Below are positions 9,774-17,826 of a DNA stretch of 55,308 bases, piece after piece. Each line of letters starts with the position of its first letter. The first letter of the stretch is position 1. The position numbers and the translations under genes are program-made. A model generated the notes under the pieces. It saw only the letters and a list, made by a program, of their open reading frames with translations. It had not been told where the DNA came from and made no database searches. Source of the stretch: an uncultured Euryhalocaulis sp. (GTDB taxonomy: Bacteria; Pseudomonadota; Alphaproteobacteria; Caulobacterales; Maricaulaceae); the NCBI GenBank assembly GCA_913055605.1, contig CAJXKJ010000016.1:1-55308 (forward strand), given 5' to 3'.

Positions 9774-9953
9774 ATGTCCACTTTCTCCCTGTATCTGGTT
9801 GGTTTTCTGGTGTTCGCGGCGGGCCTGGCCATCGCCGCGCACCTGGTCGGCGTGCCGCCGATCTGGATCGGGGTGGGCGTCATCATCCTGGTGGGACTTG
9901 GCATCCTGACCGGCGTCGGCAAGACGCGGACAAAGGACGAAAGTCCGGAATGA
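9774..9953 (+). CDS. Small two-span membrane protein (59 aa)
   Basis: An ATG at 9774 follows a good ribosome-binding site (AAGGAG, about 7 nt upstream) and opens a 59-residue frame that is almost entirely hydrophobic: LYLVGFLVFAAGLAIAAHL, then VPPIWIGVGVIILVGLGILT, then a charged tail KTRTKDESPE. This is the pattern of a small two-helix membrane protein. The family is not recognised. It lies divergent from the hydrolase gene and convergent with the 72-residue protein gene, 7 nt away. It is real on grounds of RBS and topology rather than homology. Confidence 0.7.
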   Translation: MSTFSLYLVGFLVFAAGLAIAAHLVGVPPIWIGVGVIILVGLGILTGVGKTRTKDESPE

Positions 9954-9960
9954 CGCGGCC

Positions 9961-10179
9961 CTAGAAGGCCAGCCCGGTCCCCAGGCCGAGCACGAAGCCG
10001 GCGGCCAGTCCGCTGAGCGCACACAGCGCCATCACGATCAGAACCGCACCGGACGACCTTTCGTCGTTCGCGTCGGGCTCCAGCGAGTCATCCGCGAAGG
10101 TCGGCTCCGGCGGCGCAACCGTGAAGACGCCCCGGCTGGCCGGGCGATGCACGCGCGCGTTCTGGGCGCCGGAGCTCAT
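9961..10179 (-). CDS. Small single-span membrane protein (72 aa), unknown function
   Basis: A 72-residue frame with a soluble, acidic N-terminal half and one C-terminal membrane segment (AVLIVMALCALSGLAAGFVLGLGTG). The ATG at 10179 has a purine-rich CAGGGA a few bases upstream. An in-frame TTG at 10215 would add 12 residues and is less likely. No family recognised. The upstream region to 10392 is AT-rich for this genome (TTAATTAAAC near 10260) and probably holds promoters for this gene and the divergent methyltransferase. Confidence 0.55.
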   Translation of the reverse strand: MSSGAQNARVHRPASRGVFTVAPPEPTFADDSLEPDANDERSSGAVLIVMALCALSGLAAGFVLGLGTGLAF

Positions 10180-10392
10180 GCATCCCTGATAATCGCTGAG
10201 CAGAAACGCCGCCAATAAGAATGTACGTTAATTCGCCAAGGACTTGGGGACCTGCGGATTTAATTAAACTTGTTTCGGGTTCTATTGGGTCCGCGCGCGG
10301 TTTTCCGGTGGATGTGGTCCGGCCCTGAACGCGTGGCCGCCCGCGCGACTCAGCTATGGTTCTGATTGGCGCGGGGCCGGCGGAGGGACGCC

Positions 10393-11145
10393 ATGGGCGA
10401 CAAACCGATCAAGACGCTGGGCGGGTCGACCTCCGCCGAGACCGAGGCGCGCGCGGCGCTGGCGCAGCGTTTGCGCAGCGCGGACATTCCCGACCGTGAG
10501 CTGCTGGACAATCTGGGCCTGTTCCTGACGCGCCAGACGCTGTCGCGCATCGCCTTCATGCAGCAGCTCTACGCCATGATCGTGCCGGTGCACGGGGTGA
10601 TCATGGAGCTGGGCGTGCGCTGGGGGCAGAACATGGCGCTGTTCAGCGTGCTGCGCGGCATGCACGAGCCGTTCAACCACAACCGGAAAATCGTCGGCTT
10701 CGACACGTTCGACGGCTTTCCCGGCGTGGACGCGAAGGACGGCGCGGCGGCGAGGGCCGGCGATTACGGCGTCAGCGCGGGATGGAAGGCGGAGCTGGAG
10801 GGCGTGCTGGATTTCCACGAGTCCAATGCGCCGATCCCGCAAAAGACGAAATACGAGCTGGTCGAGGGCGACGCAGCCAAGACGCTGCCCGAGTATCTGG
10901 CGCGCAATCCTCAGACCATCGTGGCGCTGGCCTATTTCGACTTCGACCTCTATGCGCCGACCAAGGCGTGCCTGGAGGCGCTGCTGCCGCATCTGACCAA
11001 GGGCAGCGTGCTGGCCTTCGACGAGCTGAACTGCCCGGACTTTCCAGGCGAGACGCTGGCGGTCAAGGAAGTGCTGGGCCTGGACCGCTATGCGATCCGC
11101 CGCGACCCGAACAATCCGCTGATGAGCTGGATGGTGGTGGAATAG
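10393..11145 (+). CDS. TylF/macrocin O-methyltransferase-like SAM-dependent methyltransferase
   Basis: A 250-residue class I methyltransferase of the TylF/MycF family. The SAM-binding region reads GVIMELGVRWGQNMALF (about 69-85), followed by the acidic strand KIVGFDTFDGFPG, which is characteristic of the family. VALAYFDFDLYAPTKACLE and GSVLAFDELNCPDFPGE contain the Asp residues usually binding the catalytic metal. TylF homologues methylate sugar hydroxyls in secondary metabolites or surface polysaccharides; the substrate here is unknown. The ATG at 10393 has GGAGGG upstream. It stands alone, with no glycosyltransferases beside it. Two hairpins follow the stop. Confidence 0.85.
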   Translation: MGDKPIKTLGGSTSAETEARAALAQRLRSADIPDRELLDNLGLFLTRQTLSRIAFMQQLYAMIVPVHGVIMELGVRWGQNMALFSVLRGMHEPFNHNRKIVGFDTFDGFPGVDAKDGAAARAGDYGVSAGWKAELEGVLDFHESNAPIPQKTKYELVEGDAAKTLPEYLARNPQTIVALAYFDFDLYAPTKACLEALLPHLTKGSVLAFDELNCPDFPGETLAVKEVLGLDRYAIRRDPNNPLMSWMVVE

Positions 11146-11151
11146 GGCCGC

Positions 11152-11218
11152 CGCCCGGCGTCGTTGCCGGGCGCACACGAAAGCCACACCTGTCTTTTTC
11201 CGGGCCGAAACGGCCCGG
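11152..11218 (+). terminator. Two strong GC hairpins after the methyltransferase gene
   Basis: An 8-bp perfect stem at 11152-11173 (CGCCCGGC, 6-nt loop, GCCGGGCG) is followed by a second 8-bp stem at 11200-11218 (CCGGGCCG, AAA loop, CGGCCCGG). Neither is followed by a T-run on the plus strand, so they are weak as intrinsic terminators. Their position between a stop codon and the next promoter suggests termination or 3'-end stabilisation. Confidence 0.35.
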
Positions 11219-11224
11219 TTGGCG

Positions 11225-11273
11225 TTGACAAGCCGGACTCCCCCTCAATATTGCGACGCATTCTCAATCGCAA
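11225..11273 (+). promoter_or_regulatory. Promoter with overlapping Fur-like operator
   Basis: A perfect TTGACA at 11225-11230 is followed, after 16 nt, by AATATT at 11247-11252, a plausible -35/-10 pair. Immediately overlapping the -10 is an inverted repeat, TTGCGA (11251-11256) with TCGCAA (11268-11273). Its core ATTCTCA is the reverse complement of the Fur heptamer TGAGAAT. An iron-repressor site over the -10 of a siderophore receptor gene is what one expects; that the repressor is Fur (rather than Irr or another regulator) is inference. Confidence 0.5.
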
Positions 11274-11293
11274 ATCGTTTCGGGGGACACAGG

Positions 11294-13432
11294 ATGTCAT
11301 TACGGCTGTTGAGCGCTGCGGCGCCTTTGGCGCTTCTTCTGGGGGCGCCGACAGGAGCGGCGGCACAGGAAACCGCCGCGGAAAGTTCGGAGACCATGGA
11401 TACGGTGATCGTGCGCGGCCGCGCGCAGTCGCTGTACCGCGTGAACGAGGTGTCGTCGGCCAAGCTGCCGACGCCGCCGCTGCTGTCCACCCAGACCATT
11501 CAGACGATCAACGCCAGGCTGATCGAGGACCAGGGCGCGCGCGACGCGCAGGATTTGTACCGCAATATCTCCGGCGTGACGGTGTTTTCCTATGCCGGGG
11601 TCACGGCCCGCGGCTTCCGTCAGGAGGAGAATTTCTTCGACGGGCTGCGCGGCGACCCGTATGCCGGATTCTCCGTCCCGCGCCTGTTCAATATCGAGCG
11701 CGTCGAGTTCCTGAAGGGGCCGGCGGGGATGCTGTACGGGCCGGGCGCGCCGGGCGGCCTGTTCAATTACATCACCAAGAAGCCGGAGGAGGACTTCTCC
11801 GCCGAGCTGAGCGGCGTGGTGGGGACGGAGGCGCGCTATGGCGCCTCTGCCCAGGTCACCGGCGCGGTGAGCCACAACGTGTCGGGGCGCGCCGGGGCGT
11901 TCTATGAGACGCGCAACCAGCCGCGCTGGAACGCCGACGACGTGTCGCAGGTCTATGATGCGGGGCTGCGCTTCGACCTTGGCCGGGGGGCGCTGAACCT
12001 GCAGGCGACGCGTTATGACCAGGATCTGGGCGGCAACCGCCTGCGCGGGGTGCCGACCGACGACCTCGGCAATTTCCTGGCCGACCGGCGCTGGAACCAC
12101 AACGAGCCGACCGACTTCCTGCGCATGGAGTCCAATGTGCTGCAGGCGACGGCGGACTATCGCCTGACCGACGAGCTGACGGTGGACGCCGGGCTGCGCT
12201 GGAACGACGGCGAGGAGGTGCAGCAATATCACGAGCCGCGCGGGCTGTACGATTCCGACGGCGACGGGGCGGTGGATTCCTCCATCCGCGAATTCCGCGA
12301 TCAGGAGCGGACCAATGAAAGCTGGTCCTTCGGCGCCAACGCGATCTGGGCGCGCGATTTCGGAAGCGTCGGCAATCGCGTCCTGGCCGGCGGCGATTTG
12401 TACGAGCACGAGGCCGGCTTCCTGGGCGAGTCGCTGCGCGGGCGGAACACCGTGACGGCGGGCCTGCCCGATCCGCTGGCCCTGATCGATCCGGAATACG
12501 GGGTGACGGACGTCGCCAATTATTCCCTGCCGGCGCGCAGCGCGTACCGCACGACCTCCACCAAGCAGGAGCGGGCGGGCGCCTATCTGCTGGACGAGAT
12601 CACGATCGGCCGCTTCATCGGCGTGGCCGGCGTGCGGATCGACAGTTTCGAGGACACCGATCTGGTGTCCGGCGAGTCCTTCGAGGACGAGGCCACAACC
12701 TGGCGCGCGGGCGTCGTCTATCGCGTGCGGGACGACGTCTCGGTGTTCGGCCAGTGGGCCGAGAGCTTCGAGCCGCAGAGCATCGGGTCGCAGGACCCGC
12801 TGGCCGGCGGGCCGTTCGCGCCGGACCAGGGGGAGATCTGGGAAGCCGGCGTGCGCACCGAGCTGATGAACGGGCGCATCCAGTCGTCGGCCTCCATCTA
12901 TCGCATCGTGCGGTCGAACATTCTGCAGTCCGACCCGGCGGGCGACCCCGAGAATGACGGCGTGGACAATTTCGTCGCGCTCGGCGAGGTGACGAGCGAA
13001 GGCTTCGAGTTCGACATCACCGGCGACATCACGCCGAACTGGGTGGCCACGGTCTCCTATGGCTATAACGACGCGCGGTTGACCGGGGACGCGGGGACCA
13101 ATGCGATCGATTTTTCGATCGGCGACCGGTTCCCGAACGCGCCGGAACACCAGGTGGGTTTCTGGACCCGCTATCAGTTCCCGGCGATCAACACCGCCAT
13201 CGCGTTCGGCGGCGACTATGTGGACGTGCGCCAGTCGCTGAGCGGGCAGAAAATCCGGCCGTATTTCGTCTTCGACGCCTCGCTGATCTATGAGACCGAC
13301 GACTGGCGGGTCCTGTTCCGCGTGGACAATCTGTTCGACGAGACCTACGCGGCCAGCGGCTTCCTGGACCGGACCGGCCACTTCCCGGGCGATCCGCGCT
13401 CCATGTTCCTGGAGCTGTCGCGTCTATGGTGA
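11294..13432 (+). CDS. TonB-dependent siderophore receptor
   Basis: A 712-residue outer-membrane receptor. A signal peptide (MSLRLLSAAAPLALLLGAPTGAAAQ) is followed by a short segment with DTVIVRGRA, then the plug domain (about 55-170: DLYRNISGVTVFSY, ERVEFLKGPAGMLYGPGAPGGLFNYITKKP), then a 22-strand barrel that ends in an aromatic residue (SRLW). The plug signature GxGxPGGLxNxxTKxP marks siderophore (FhuA/FpvA-like) receptors. The ligand is unknown. The ATG at 11294 has a purine-rich GGACACAGG upstream. A Fur-like operator precedes it. The stop overlaps the start of the PepSY protein by 7 nt, so the two form one iron operon. Confidence 0.92.
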   Translation: MSLRLLSAAAPLALLLGAPTGAAAQETAAESSETMDTVIVRGRAQSLYRVNEVSSAKLPTPPLLSTQTIQTINARLIEDQGARDAQDLYRNISGVTVFSYAGVTARGFRQEENFFDGLRGDPYAGFSVPRLFNIERVEFLKGPAGMLYGPGAPGGLFNYITKKPEEDFSAELSGVVGTEARYGASAQVTGAVSHNVSGRAGAFYETRNQPRWNADDVSQVYDAGLRFDLGRGALNLQATRYDQDLGGNRLRGVPTDDLGNFLADRRWNHNEPTDFLRMESNVLQATADYRLTDELTVDAGLRWNDGEEVQQYHEPRGLYDSDGDGAVDSSIREFRDQERTNESWSFGANAIWARDFGSVGNRVLAGGDLYEHEAGFLGESLRGRNTVTAGLPDPLALIDPEYGVTDVANYSLPARSAYRTTSTKQERAGAYLLDEITIGRFIGVAGVRIDSFEDTDLVSGESFEDEATTWRAGVVYRVRDDVSVFGQWAESFEPQSIGSQDPLAGGPFAPDQGEIWEAGVRTELMNGRIQSSASIYRIVRSNILQSDPAGDPENDGVDNFVALGEVTSEGFEFDITGDITPNWVATVSYGYNDARLTGDAGTNAIDFSIGDRFPNAPEHQVGFWTRYQFPAINTAIAFGGDYVDVRQSLSGQKIRPYFVFDASLIYETDDWRVLFRVDNLFDETYAASGFLDRTGHFPGDPRSMFLELSRLW

Positions 13433-14670
13433 CCGCGCTCGCCTCTGGCGGACGCGCCCGGCAGGCCGCGCGGGGCGACGCCGCCTCGCGCAGCCTGTGG
13501 TGGCGCGTCCACCAGTGGGCGGGGCTTCAGGTGTCGCTGTTCCTGACCTTCGTCTTCCTGACCGGGACGCTGGCGGTCTTTTCCTATGAGATCGACTGGA
13601 TGCTGCGGCCGGCGATGTGGGCCGCGCCGACGCCGGCGGCCGAGCGGGTGAGCTGGGGGACGGTGGCGGACGCCATCGGCGATTATGCGCCGGACGCGCA
13701 TATCGAGAACATCTATGCGCCGATCCACCCGGCCGCGACGTTCGACGCGGTGATGACCGAGGGCGAGCGGCGCTATCACATCTATGTCCACCCGCGCACC
13801 GGCGAGGTGACGGGCGAGGGGGCCTGGGCGGGCGTTCAGCGGTTTTTGCGGAACACACACCGGCATCTGATGCTGCCGGTGCGCTATGGCGTGCCCATCG
13901 TGTGCAGCACGGCGTTCCTGTTGCTGGCGTCGATGGTGACCGCGTTCTGGGTCTACAAGAAATGGTGGCGGGGCTTTACGCGCCTGCCGCGCGGGCGGAC
14001 CGCGCGCGCTTGGCTGGGCGATCTGCACAGGATCGCCGGGGTGTGGTGCATCTGGTTCATCGTGGTGATCGCCGTCACGGGCCTCTGGTACCTAATCGAG
14101 AATTTCGGCGGCAACGCCCCGCCCGCGCCGCGCCCGACGCTGGAGCCGGTGAGCGAAGAGGAATTCGCGGCGTTCGACACGGTGGCCGCGCTCGACGCCG
14201 GGGCCGCGGCGGCGCTGGCCGAGGTCCCGACGCTGAGGATCGACCGGGTGATCGGCGCGGTTCCCGGGCGGCCGGCGTTCCAGCTGCAGGGCCATAGCGG
14301 GCGCGCGGCGCTGGTGCGCGAGCGGGCCAGTTCGGTGTGGATCGACGCTGGCACGGGGGAGGTCCTGTTCGCGCTGGACCCCCGCACGCTGGGCGTTCAC
14401 CAGCGCATCGGGGAGGCGGCGGACCCGCTGCATTTCGGCACGTTCGGCGGCTACTGGACGCGCACGATCTGGTTCGTCTTCGGCGCAGTCCTGACGGGCC
14501 TCGCCATGACGGGGGTCGCGATCTATGCGCTGCGTATCGCCAAGAGCGAGCGGCGCGCGCCGGGCTGGCGCTTCGCGCTTGGCCGCGCGTGGCGCGCGAT
14601 GGGGCCGATGCGCTGGCCCGCGCTGGCGCTAAGCCTGCTGGGCTTCGTGCTGGCGCCGTTCGTTCTTTAG
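13426..14670 (+). CDS. PepSY-associated TM helix protein (iron-uptake associated)
   Basis: A 414-residue inner-membrane protein of the PepSY_TM family. It starts with LWWRVHQWAGLQVSLFLTFVFLTGTLAVFSYEIDW, carries PepSY-like periplasmic segments (YHIYVHPRTGEVTGEGAW; WIDAGTGEVLFALDP), and has HRHLML and LHRIAGVWCIWFIVVIAVTG helices with the conserved histidines seen in this family. Four membrane spans are likely. Such proteins are commonly encoded next to siderophore receptors and are thought to reduce ferric-siderophores in the periplasm or inner membrane. The ATG overlaps the receptor stop. The operon probably ends here, since a tRNA follows on the other strand. Confidence 0.88.
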   Translation: MVTALASGGRARQAARGDAASRSLWWRVHQWAGLQVSLFLTFVFLTGTLAVFSYEIDWMLRPAMWAAPTPAAERVSWGTVADAIGDYAPDAHIENIYAPIHPAATFDAVMTEGERRYHIYVHPRTGEVTGEGAWAGVQRFLRNTHRHLMLPVRYGVPIVCSTAFLLLASMVTAFWVYKKWWRGFTRLPRGRTARAWLGDLHRIAGVWCIWFIVVIAVTGLWYLIENFGGNAPPAPRPTLEPVSEEEFAAFDTVAALDAGAAAALAEVPTLRIDRVIGAVPGRPAFQLQGHSGRAALVRERASSVWIDAGTGEVLFALDPRTLGVHQRIGEAADPLHFGTFGGYWTRTIWFVFGAVLTGLAMTGVAIYALRIAKSERRAPGWRFALGRAWRAMGPMRWPALALSLLGFVLAPFVL

Positions 14671-14675
14671 GACAT

Positions 14676-14751
<76 letters not shown>

Positions 14752-14814
14752 GCCGGCGGACGCAGATAGGGGAGAACCGGCCGCGGCGCAACAGGCGCGC
14801 GGCAGCAGGCCGGT

Positions 14815-15360
14815 TCAGCGCGGCGCGTCCGGCGCGGAAATTCCGGGCACGTCGGTCAGGGCGGAGCCGGGCGCCTGTTCCTGCTCGCGGTCCGAGATGA
14901 CGCTGAAGCGGGCGTCGCTTTCCAGAATGACGAAGCGGACCGCGTCCAGGCTGCGCACGCCGTTCTCGCGCAGGGCGGCCAGGATCTCCGCCTCGGTCAC
15001 GCGCTCCTTGCGCATGGCGTCCTTCAGGAATCGGCCGTCGCGGACCAGCAGCCGGGGCTCGGCCTTGATCGCGCGTTCCATCGCGGGGCTGCGCATGGCG
15101 AGCCAAGTGGCGAGATATTGCAGCGCCATGAGGGCGAAGATCGCCGTCAGCGCCTCGGCCAGCTGGACGTCCTTCAGGATCAGGCCGGAGCCCACGAGCG
15201 AGCCCATGGCGACGGTGACGATCCAGTCGAAATTATTCATCTGTGAGGTCGAGCGTTTGCCCGCGATGCGGATGAACAGGATGACGGCAGCGTAGAGAAA
15301 GGGCGCGCTGACCAGCATTTTCACAAGCAGGTCGGACCCGTCATAGATGATCGGCGGCAT
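14815..15360 (-). CDS. DUF421 (YetF/YcaP-like) membrane protein
   Basis: A 181-residue member of the DUF421 family. Three hydrophobic segments lie in the first 90 residues (FLYAAVILFIRIAGKRSTSQMNNFDW is the family hallmark, then VAMGSLVGSGLIL and ALMALQYLATWLAM). The cytosolic domain follows, with EPRLLVRDGRFLKDAMRKERVTEAEILAALRENG, typical of YetF. Function is unknown in the family. The ATG at 15360 was chosen, with GGGGA just upstream; a GTG at 15384 would add eight residues. The C-terminal ~25 residues are Pro/Ala rich. Confidence 0.88.
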   Translation of the reverse strand: MPPIIYDGSDLLVKMLVSAPFLYAAVILFIRIAGKRSTSQMNNFDWIVTVAMGSLVGSGLILKDVQLAEALTAIFALMALQYLATWLAMRSPAMERAIKAEPRLLVRDGRFLKDAMRKERVTEAEILAALRENGVRSLDAVRFVILESDARFSVISDREQEQAPGSALTDVPGISAPDAPR

Positions 15361-15435
15361 TGGTCCCCGGCATGGTTGCTTCACCCTGCCGGGACCAACG
15401 CGCGAGCGGCGATCGGGATCGCCGCCTGCCAGAGA

Positions 15436-16191
15436 CTATTGCGGCCCGCCGAGGAGCAGGTCGTCGGCGTCCTGCCCGCCGCCGCGGATATAGGAGTCCG
15501 CCGCGCCGTCATTGCCGTACTGGCCGCCGAGCTGGTCGTAGCGCACCGCGCCGCCCGTGCTGTAGCCCGAGGCGTAGGGGTCATAGCTGGAGTTGGCGTA
15601 GGGGTCGTAGGACGGGGCGGTGTAGCCGCCGCCCAGATCCGCCGCCGTGTAGCCCTGCTGGGCGAGGTCGAAGCGCACCGCGCCGCCCTGGGTCGGGGCG
15701 CCGCCGGACGCGTACGCCTGGGTCTGATAGGTCTGGGTCTGATAGCTCTGGGCCCGATACGGCTCCCGGTAGATGTCCTGGCCGGCGTTGCGGTCATAGT
15801 CGCGATAGTCGCCGCGCGGGCCATAATAGCCGTCCTGCGGGGCGACGGAGCGCCAGCGGGGCATCGGGTCGTACCGCTCATGCGTTTCGTAGACCACGAC
15901 CGGCGGCGGGGCGTAGACCGGGGCCGGGGCGTAATAGCGGCTGCGATAGCCGTAATAGCCGGGCGAGCACCACGGGTCGTAGGCGCAGGAGCGCCGGAAC
16001 GAGCGGTCATAGCGGGACGGCCAGCCGCGCGAATAGCGCGAGCCGTAATAGCCGTAGCGCGGGGCGCTGTAATAGCCGCCATTGCCGACGGTCAGGCCGA
16101 AGCTGACGCTGCTTTCGGCGGCGGCGGGGGCCGCCGCGCCGGCAAGGCCGAGGGCCGCGGCGGCGGCGGTGACGCCAAGAAGGGTTTTCAT
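15436..16191 (-). CDS. Secreted Tyr/Gly-rich low-complexity protein
   Basis: A 251-residue protein with a clear signal peptide (MKTLLGVTAAAAALGLAGAAAPAAA) and a mature part dominated by Tyr, Gly, Arg, Asp, Pro and Ser. It shows short repeats such as YDPYA (three close copies near the C-terminus), QTYQTQ, and RYYAPAPVYAPPP. Two Cys residues are present (SCAYDPWC), which may pair. It ends in an acidic DADDLLLGGPQ. The ATG at 16191 follows GGAGG by 7 nt. It resembles the many small periplasmic proteins of alphaproteobacteria with GYY repeats, which have no assigned function. It lies head-to-tail with a second secreted low-complexity protein. Confidence 0.75.
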   Translation of the reverse strand: MKTLLGVTAAAAALGLAGAAAPAAAESSVSFGLTVGNGGYYSAPRYGYYGSRYSRGWPSRYDRSFRRSCAYDPWCSPGYYGYRSRYYAPAPVYAPPPVVVYETHERYDPMPRWRSVAPQDGYYGPRGDYRDYDRNAGQDIYREPYRAQSYQTQTYQTQAYASGGAPTQGGAVRFDLAQQGYTAADLGGGYTAPSYDPYANSSYDPYASGYSTGGAVRYDQLGGQYGNDGAADSYIRGGGQDADDLLLGGPQ

Positions 16192-16345
16192 CACGCATCC
16201 TCCCGATTCGGGGATTTGTCTTTCATCGCATCAAAGCGCGCGGCGGCTGAAGCCAGCATGAATGAAGCGTTACGATAGCAGCGCGGCGGCCGTTCCGGGC
16301 CGCCGCGCGCCATGTCACGCATCGTCTTTTGCACGGGCGCCGGGA

Positions 16346-16795
16346 TTACCGGCGCCAGTCGCGGTCGCGCCGGTCACGGTCCCGGCCGCGATCCCAGTCC
16401 CGGCGGTCACGCCCCCGGTCGCGGTCCCAGTCCCGGTCACGTCCGCGATCGACCCAGCGGCGGTTGCGCCAGTCGTTGCGGCTGTACCGGTTCCAGTCCC
16501 GATAATCGTAATCGTTCCAGCGCCGCCACTGGTGGCGGTTCCGGTCGACCAGCGTGTAGCGGGAGCCGGGGACGACATAGGTTCTGCCATAGCGGTCGCG
16601 GCAGACCTGCTGGACCACATCGACCGGGCCGCGGTCGAACCGGGTCCAGTAGCAGTTCGCAGGGGCTCTGAACGGCCCGCCATAAGTCCCCAGATTCAGG
16701 GAGAAATTGACCTGGGCGCTGGCCGGGCCGGCGCCGAGCGCGGCCAAGGCGCACGCCGCCGCAGCCGCCGTTATCAGTTTTGTTTTCCAACGCAT
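16346..16795 (-). CDS. Secreted protein with Arg/Asp repeat tail
   Basis: A 149-residue protein with a signal peptide (MRWKTKLITAAAAACALAALGAGPASAQ) and a compact central region containing two Cys (ANCYWTRFDRG; VQQVCRDRYGR) that may form a disulfide. The last ~55 residues are almost only Asp, Arg and Trp in an RDRDWDRDRG pattern, encoded by a purine/pyrimidine-skewed repeat. The tail is a mixed-charge polyampholyte, expected to be unstructured. No function is known. It is upstream of the Tyr/Gly-rich secreted protein on the same strand, 154 nt away. Confidence 0.75.
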   Translation of the reverse strand: MRWKTKLITAAAAACALAALGAGPASAQVNFSLNLGTYGGPFRAPANCYWTRFDRGPVDVVQQVCRDRYGRTYVVPGSRYTLVDRNRHQWRRWNDYDYRDWNRYSRNDWRNRRWVDRGRDRDWDRDRGRDRRDWDRGRDRDRRDRDWRR

Positions 16796-16949
16796 GATTG
16801 ACCTCGTTCGAGTCGCTCAGCGTCCCTCTGATGGTTAAACTCCCAGAAACGCTATGAAGCGCCGATGAATTGCAGCTTCAGGTTCCAGCCGGTGTGCGGG
16901 GCGCGCGTTAACCGGGGCGCAACCCGGCGCGAAGGACAGTCTTTCCGCG

Positions 16950-17309
16950 ATGGAACAGCCAATCGATTTCGACCATCTGGCCGCCTATACGGGCGGCGAT
17001 GTGGAGCTGGAGGCCGAGGTCTTCGACCTGTTCCGCCAGCAGACCGAAATGTGGCTGCGCCTTCTGACCCACGACGCCGAGATGGAGGACTGGACCTCCG
17101 CCGCGCATTCCCTGAAGGGGTCGGCGCGCGGCATCGGGGCGTTTGGACTCGCCGCCTGCTGCGAGGCGGCAGAGAAGGCCGCTACGGCCTCTCCGGCGGC
17201 CCGGTCGGTCACCGCGCAGGACGTGCGCGATGCGGTGAAGATCGTGCTGGATGCGGTCTCGGCCCGGGACTACGCCAAGGAAATCGGCGCGCTGCGCGCG
17301 CGCGGATAA
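16950..17309 (+). CDS. Stand-alone Hpt (histidine phosphotransfer) protein
   Basis: A 119-residue helical protein with the Hpt signature AAHSLKGSARGIGAFGLA, phosphoacceptor His53. It should relay phosphate between response regulators in the cytosol. Length is typical for a single Hpt domain. No kinase or receiver is in the same operon. The closest partners in the window are the stressosome-linked HisKA_2 kinase (600 nt away, opposite strand) and the hybrid kinase at 26096-28003, which has a C-terminal receiver. Either pairing is conjecture. The ATG at 16950 was used; the preceding ~150 nt is noncoding. Confidence 0.85.
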   Translation: MEQPIDFDHLAAYTGGDVELEAEVFDLFRQQTEMWLRLLTHDAEMEDWTSAAHSLKGSARGIGAFGLAACCEAAEKAATASPAARSVTAQDVRDAVKIVLDAVSARDYAKEIGALRARG

Positions 17310-17367
17310 TTTCTTTCATCGGAGAGGTGTAGGCGGAGCGCATGGCGGATCTGTGCGTTAGCCCGGC

Positions 17368-17826
17368 ATGAGCGGCGTTCCGCAGTTCGGCGAGGCGATC
17401 CCCGGCACGGTCTATCGCGACCGGCCGAGCGCGTTCGGCGTGCTGGTGCGGGACGACGGCCGGATCGCCGTGGCGCGCATCACGCGCGAGGACGGGTCGC
17501 ACGATCACGACCTGCCCGGCGGGGCGCTGGACCCCGGCGAGAGCGAGGCCGAGGCGATGGCGCGTGAGTTCCGGGAGGAAACGGGGCTGAGCGTGGAGGC
17601 CGGCGCCGAATTCGCGCGCGCTAACCAGCTCGTCCAGAACCACACGTCCGGGCCGGTGAACAATCTCTGCGTCTTTTTCGAAGCGTGCGAGACCGGGCCG
17701 GCCGGCGCGGTGGAGGAGCCGGACCACGAACTGGTCTGGATGGCGCCGGAAGAGGCGGCGCAGGCGATGTACAAGGGCGCGGCGGGATGGGCGATCCGGC
17801 GCTGGCTGGCCGGCAGGGAAGGCTAG
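17368..17826 (+). CDS. NUDIX hydrolase
   Basis: A 152-residue NUDIX enzyme that hydrolyses a nucleoside diphosphate linked to another moiety. The Nudix box is complete: G52 ALDPGE, then REFREETGLSV (about 52-76), with the catalytic REFREE helix. The substrate is not predictable. The ATG at 17368 gives MSGVPQFGEAIPG. It starts 58 nt after the Hpt stop on the same strand. Its stop overlaps the stop of the convergent kinase gene by 4 nt. Confidence 0.9.
   Translation: MSGVPQFGEAIPGTVYRDRPSAFGVLVRDDGRIAVARITREDGSHDHDLPGGALDPGESEAEAMAREFREETGLSVEAGAEFARANQLVQNHTSGPVNNLCVFFEACETGPAGAVEEPDHELVWMAPEEAAQAMYKGAAGWAIRRWLAGREG

Noticed and set aside
16346-16470. Short GC-rich direct repeats looking like a CRISPR array
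   Set aside because: The repeats are imperfect, without unique spacers, and are in frame with an Arg/Asp repeat tail of a secreted protein.
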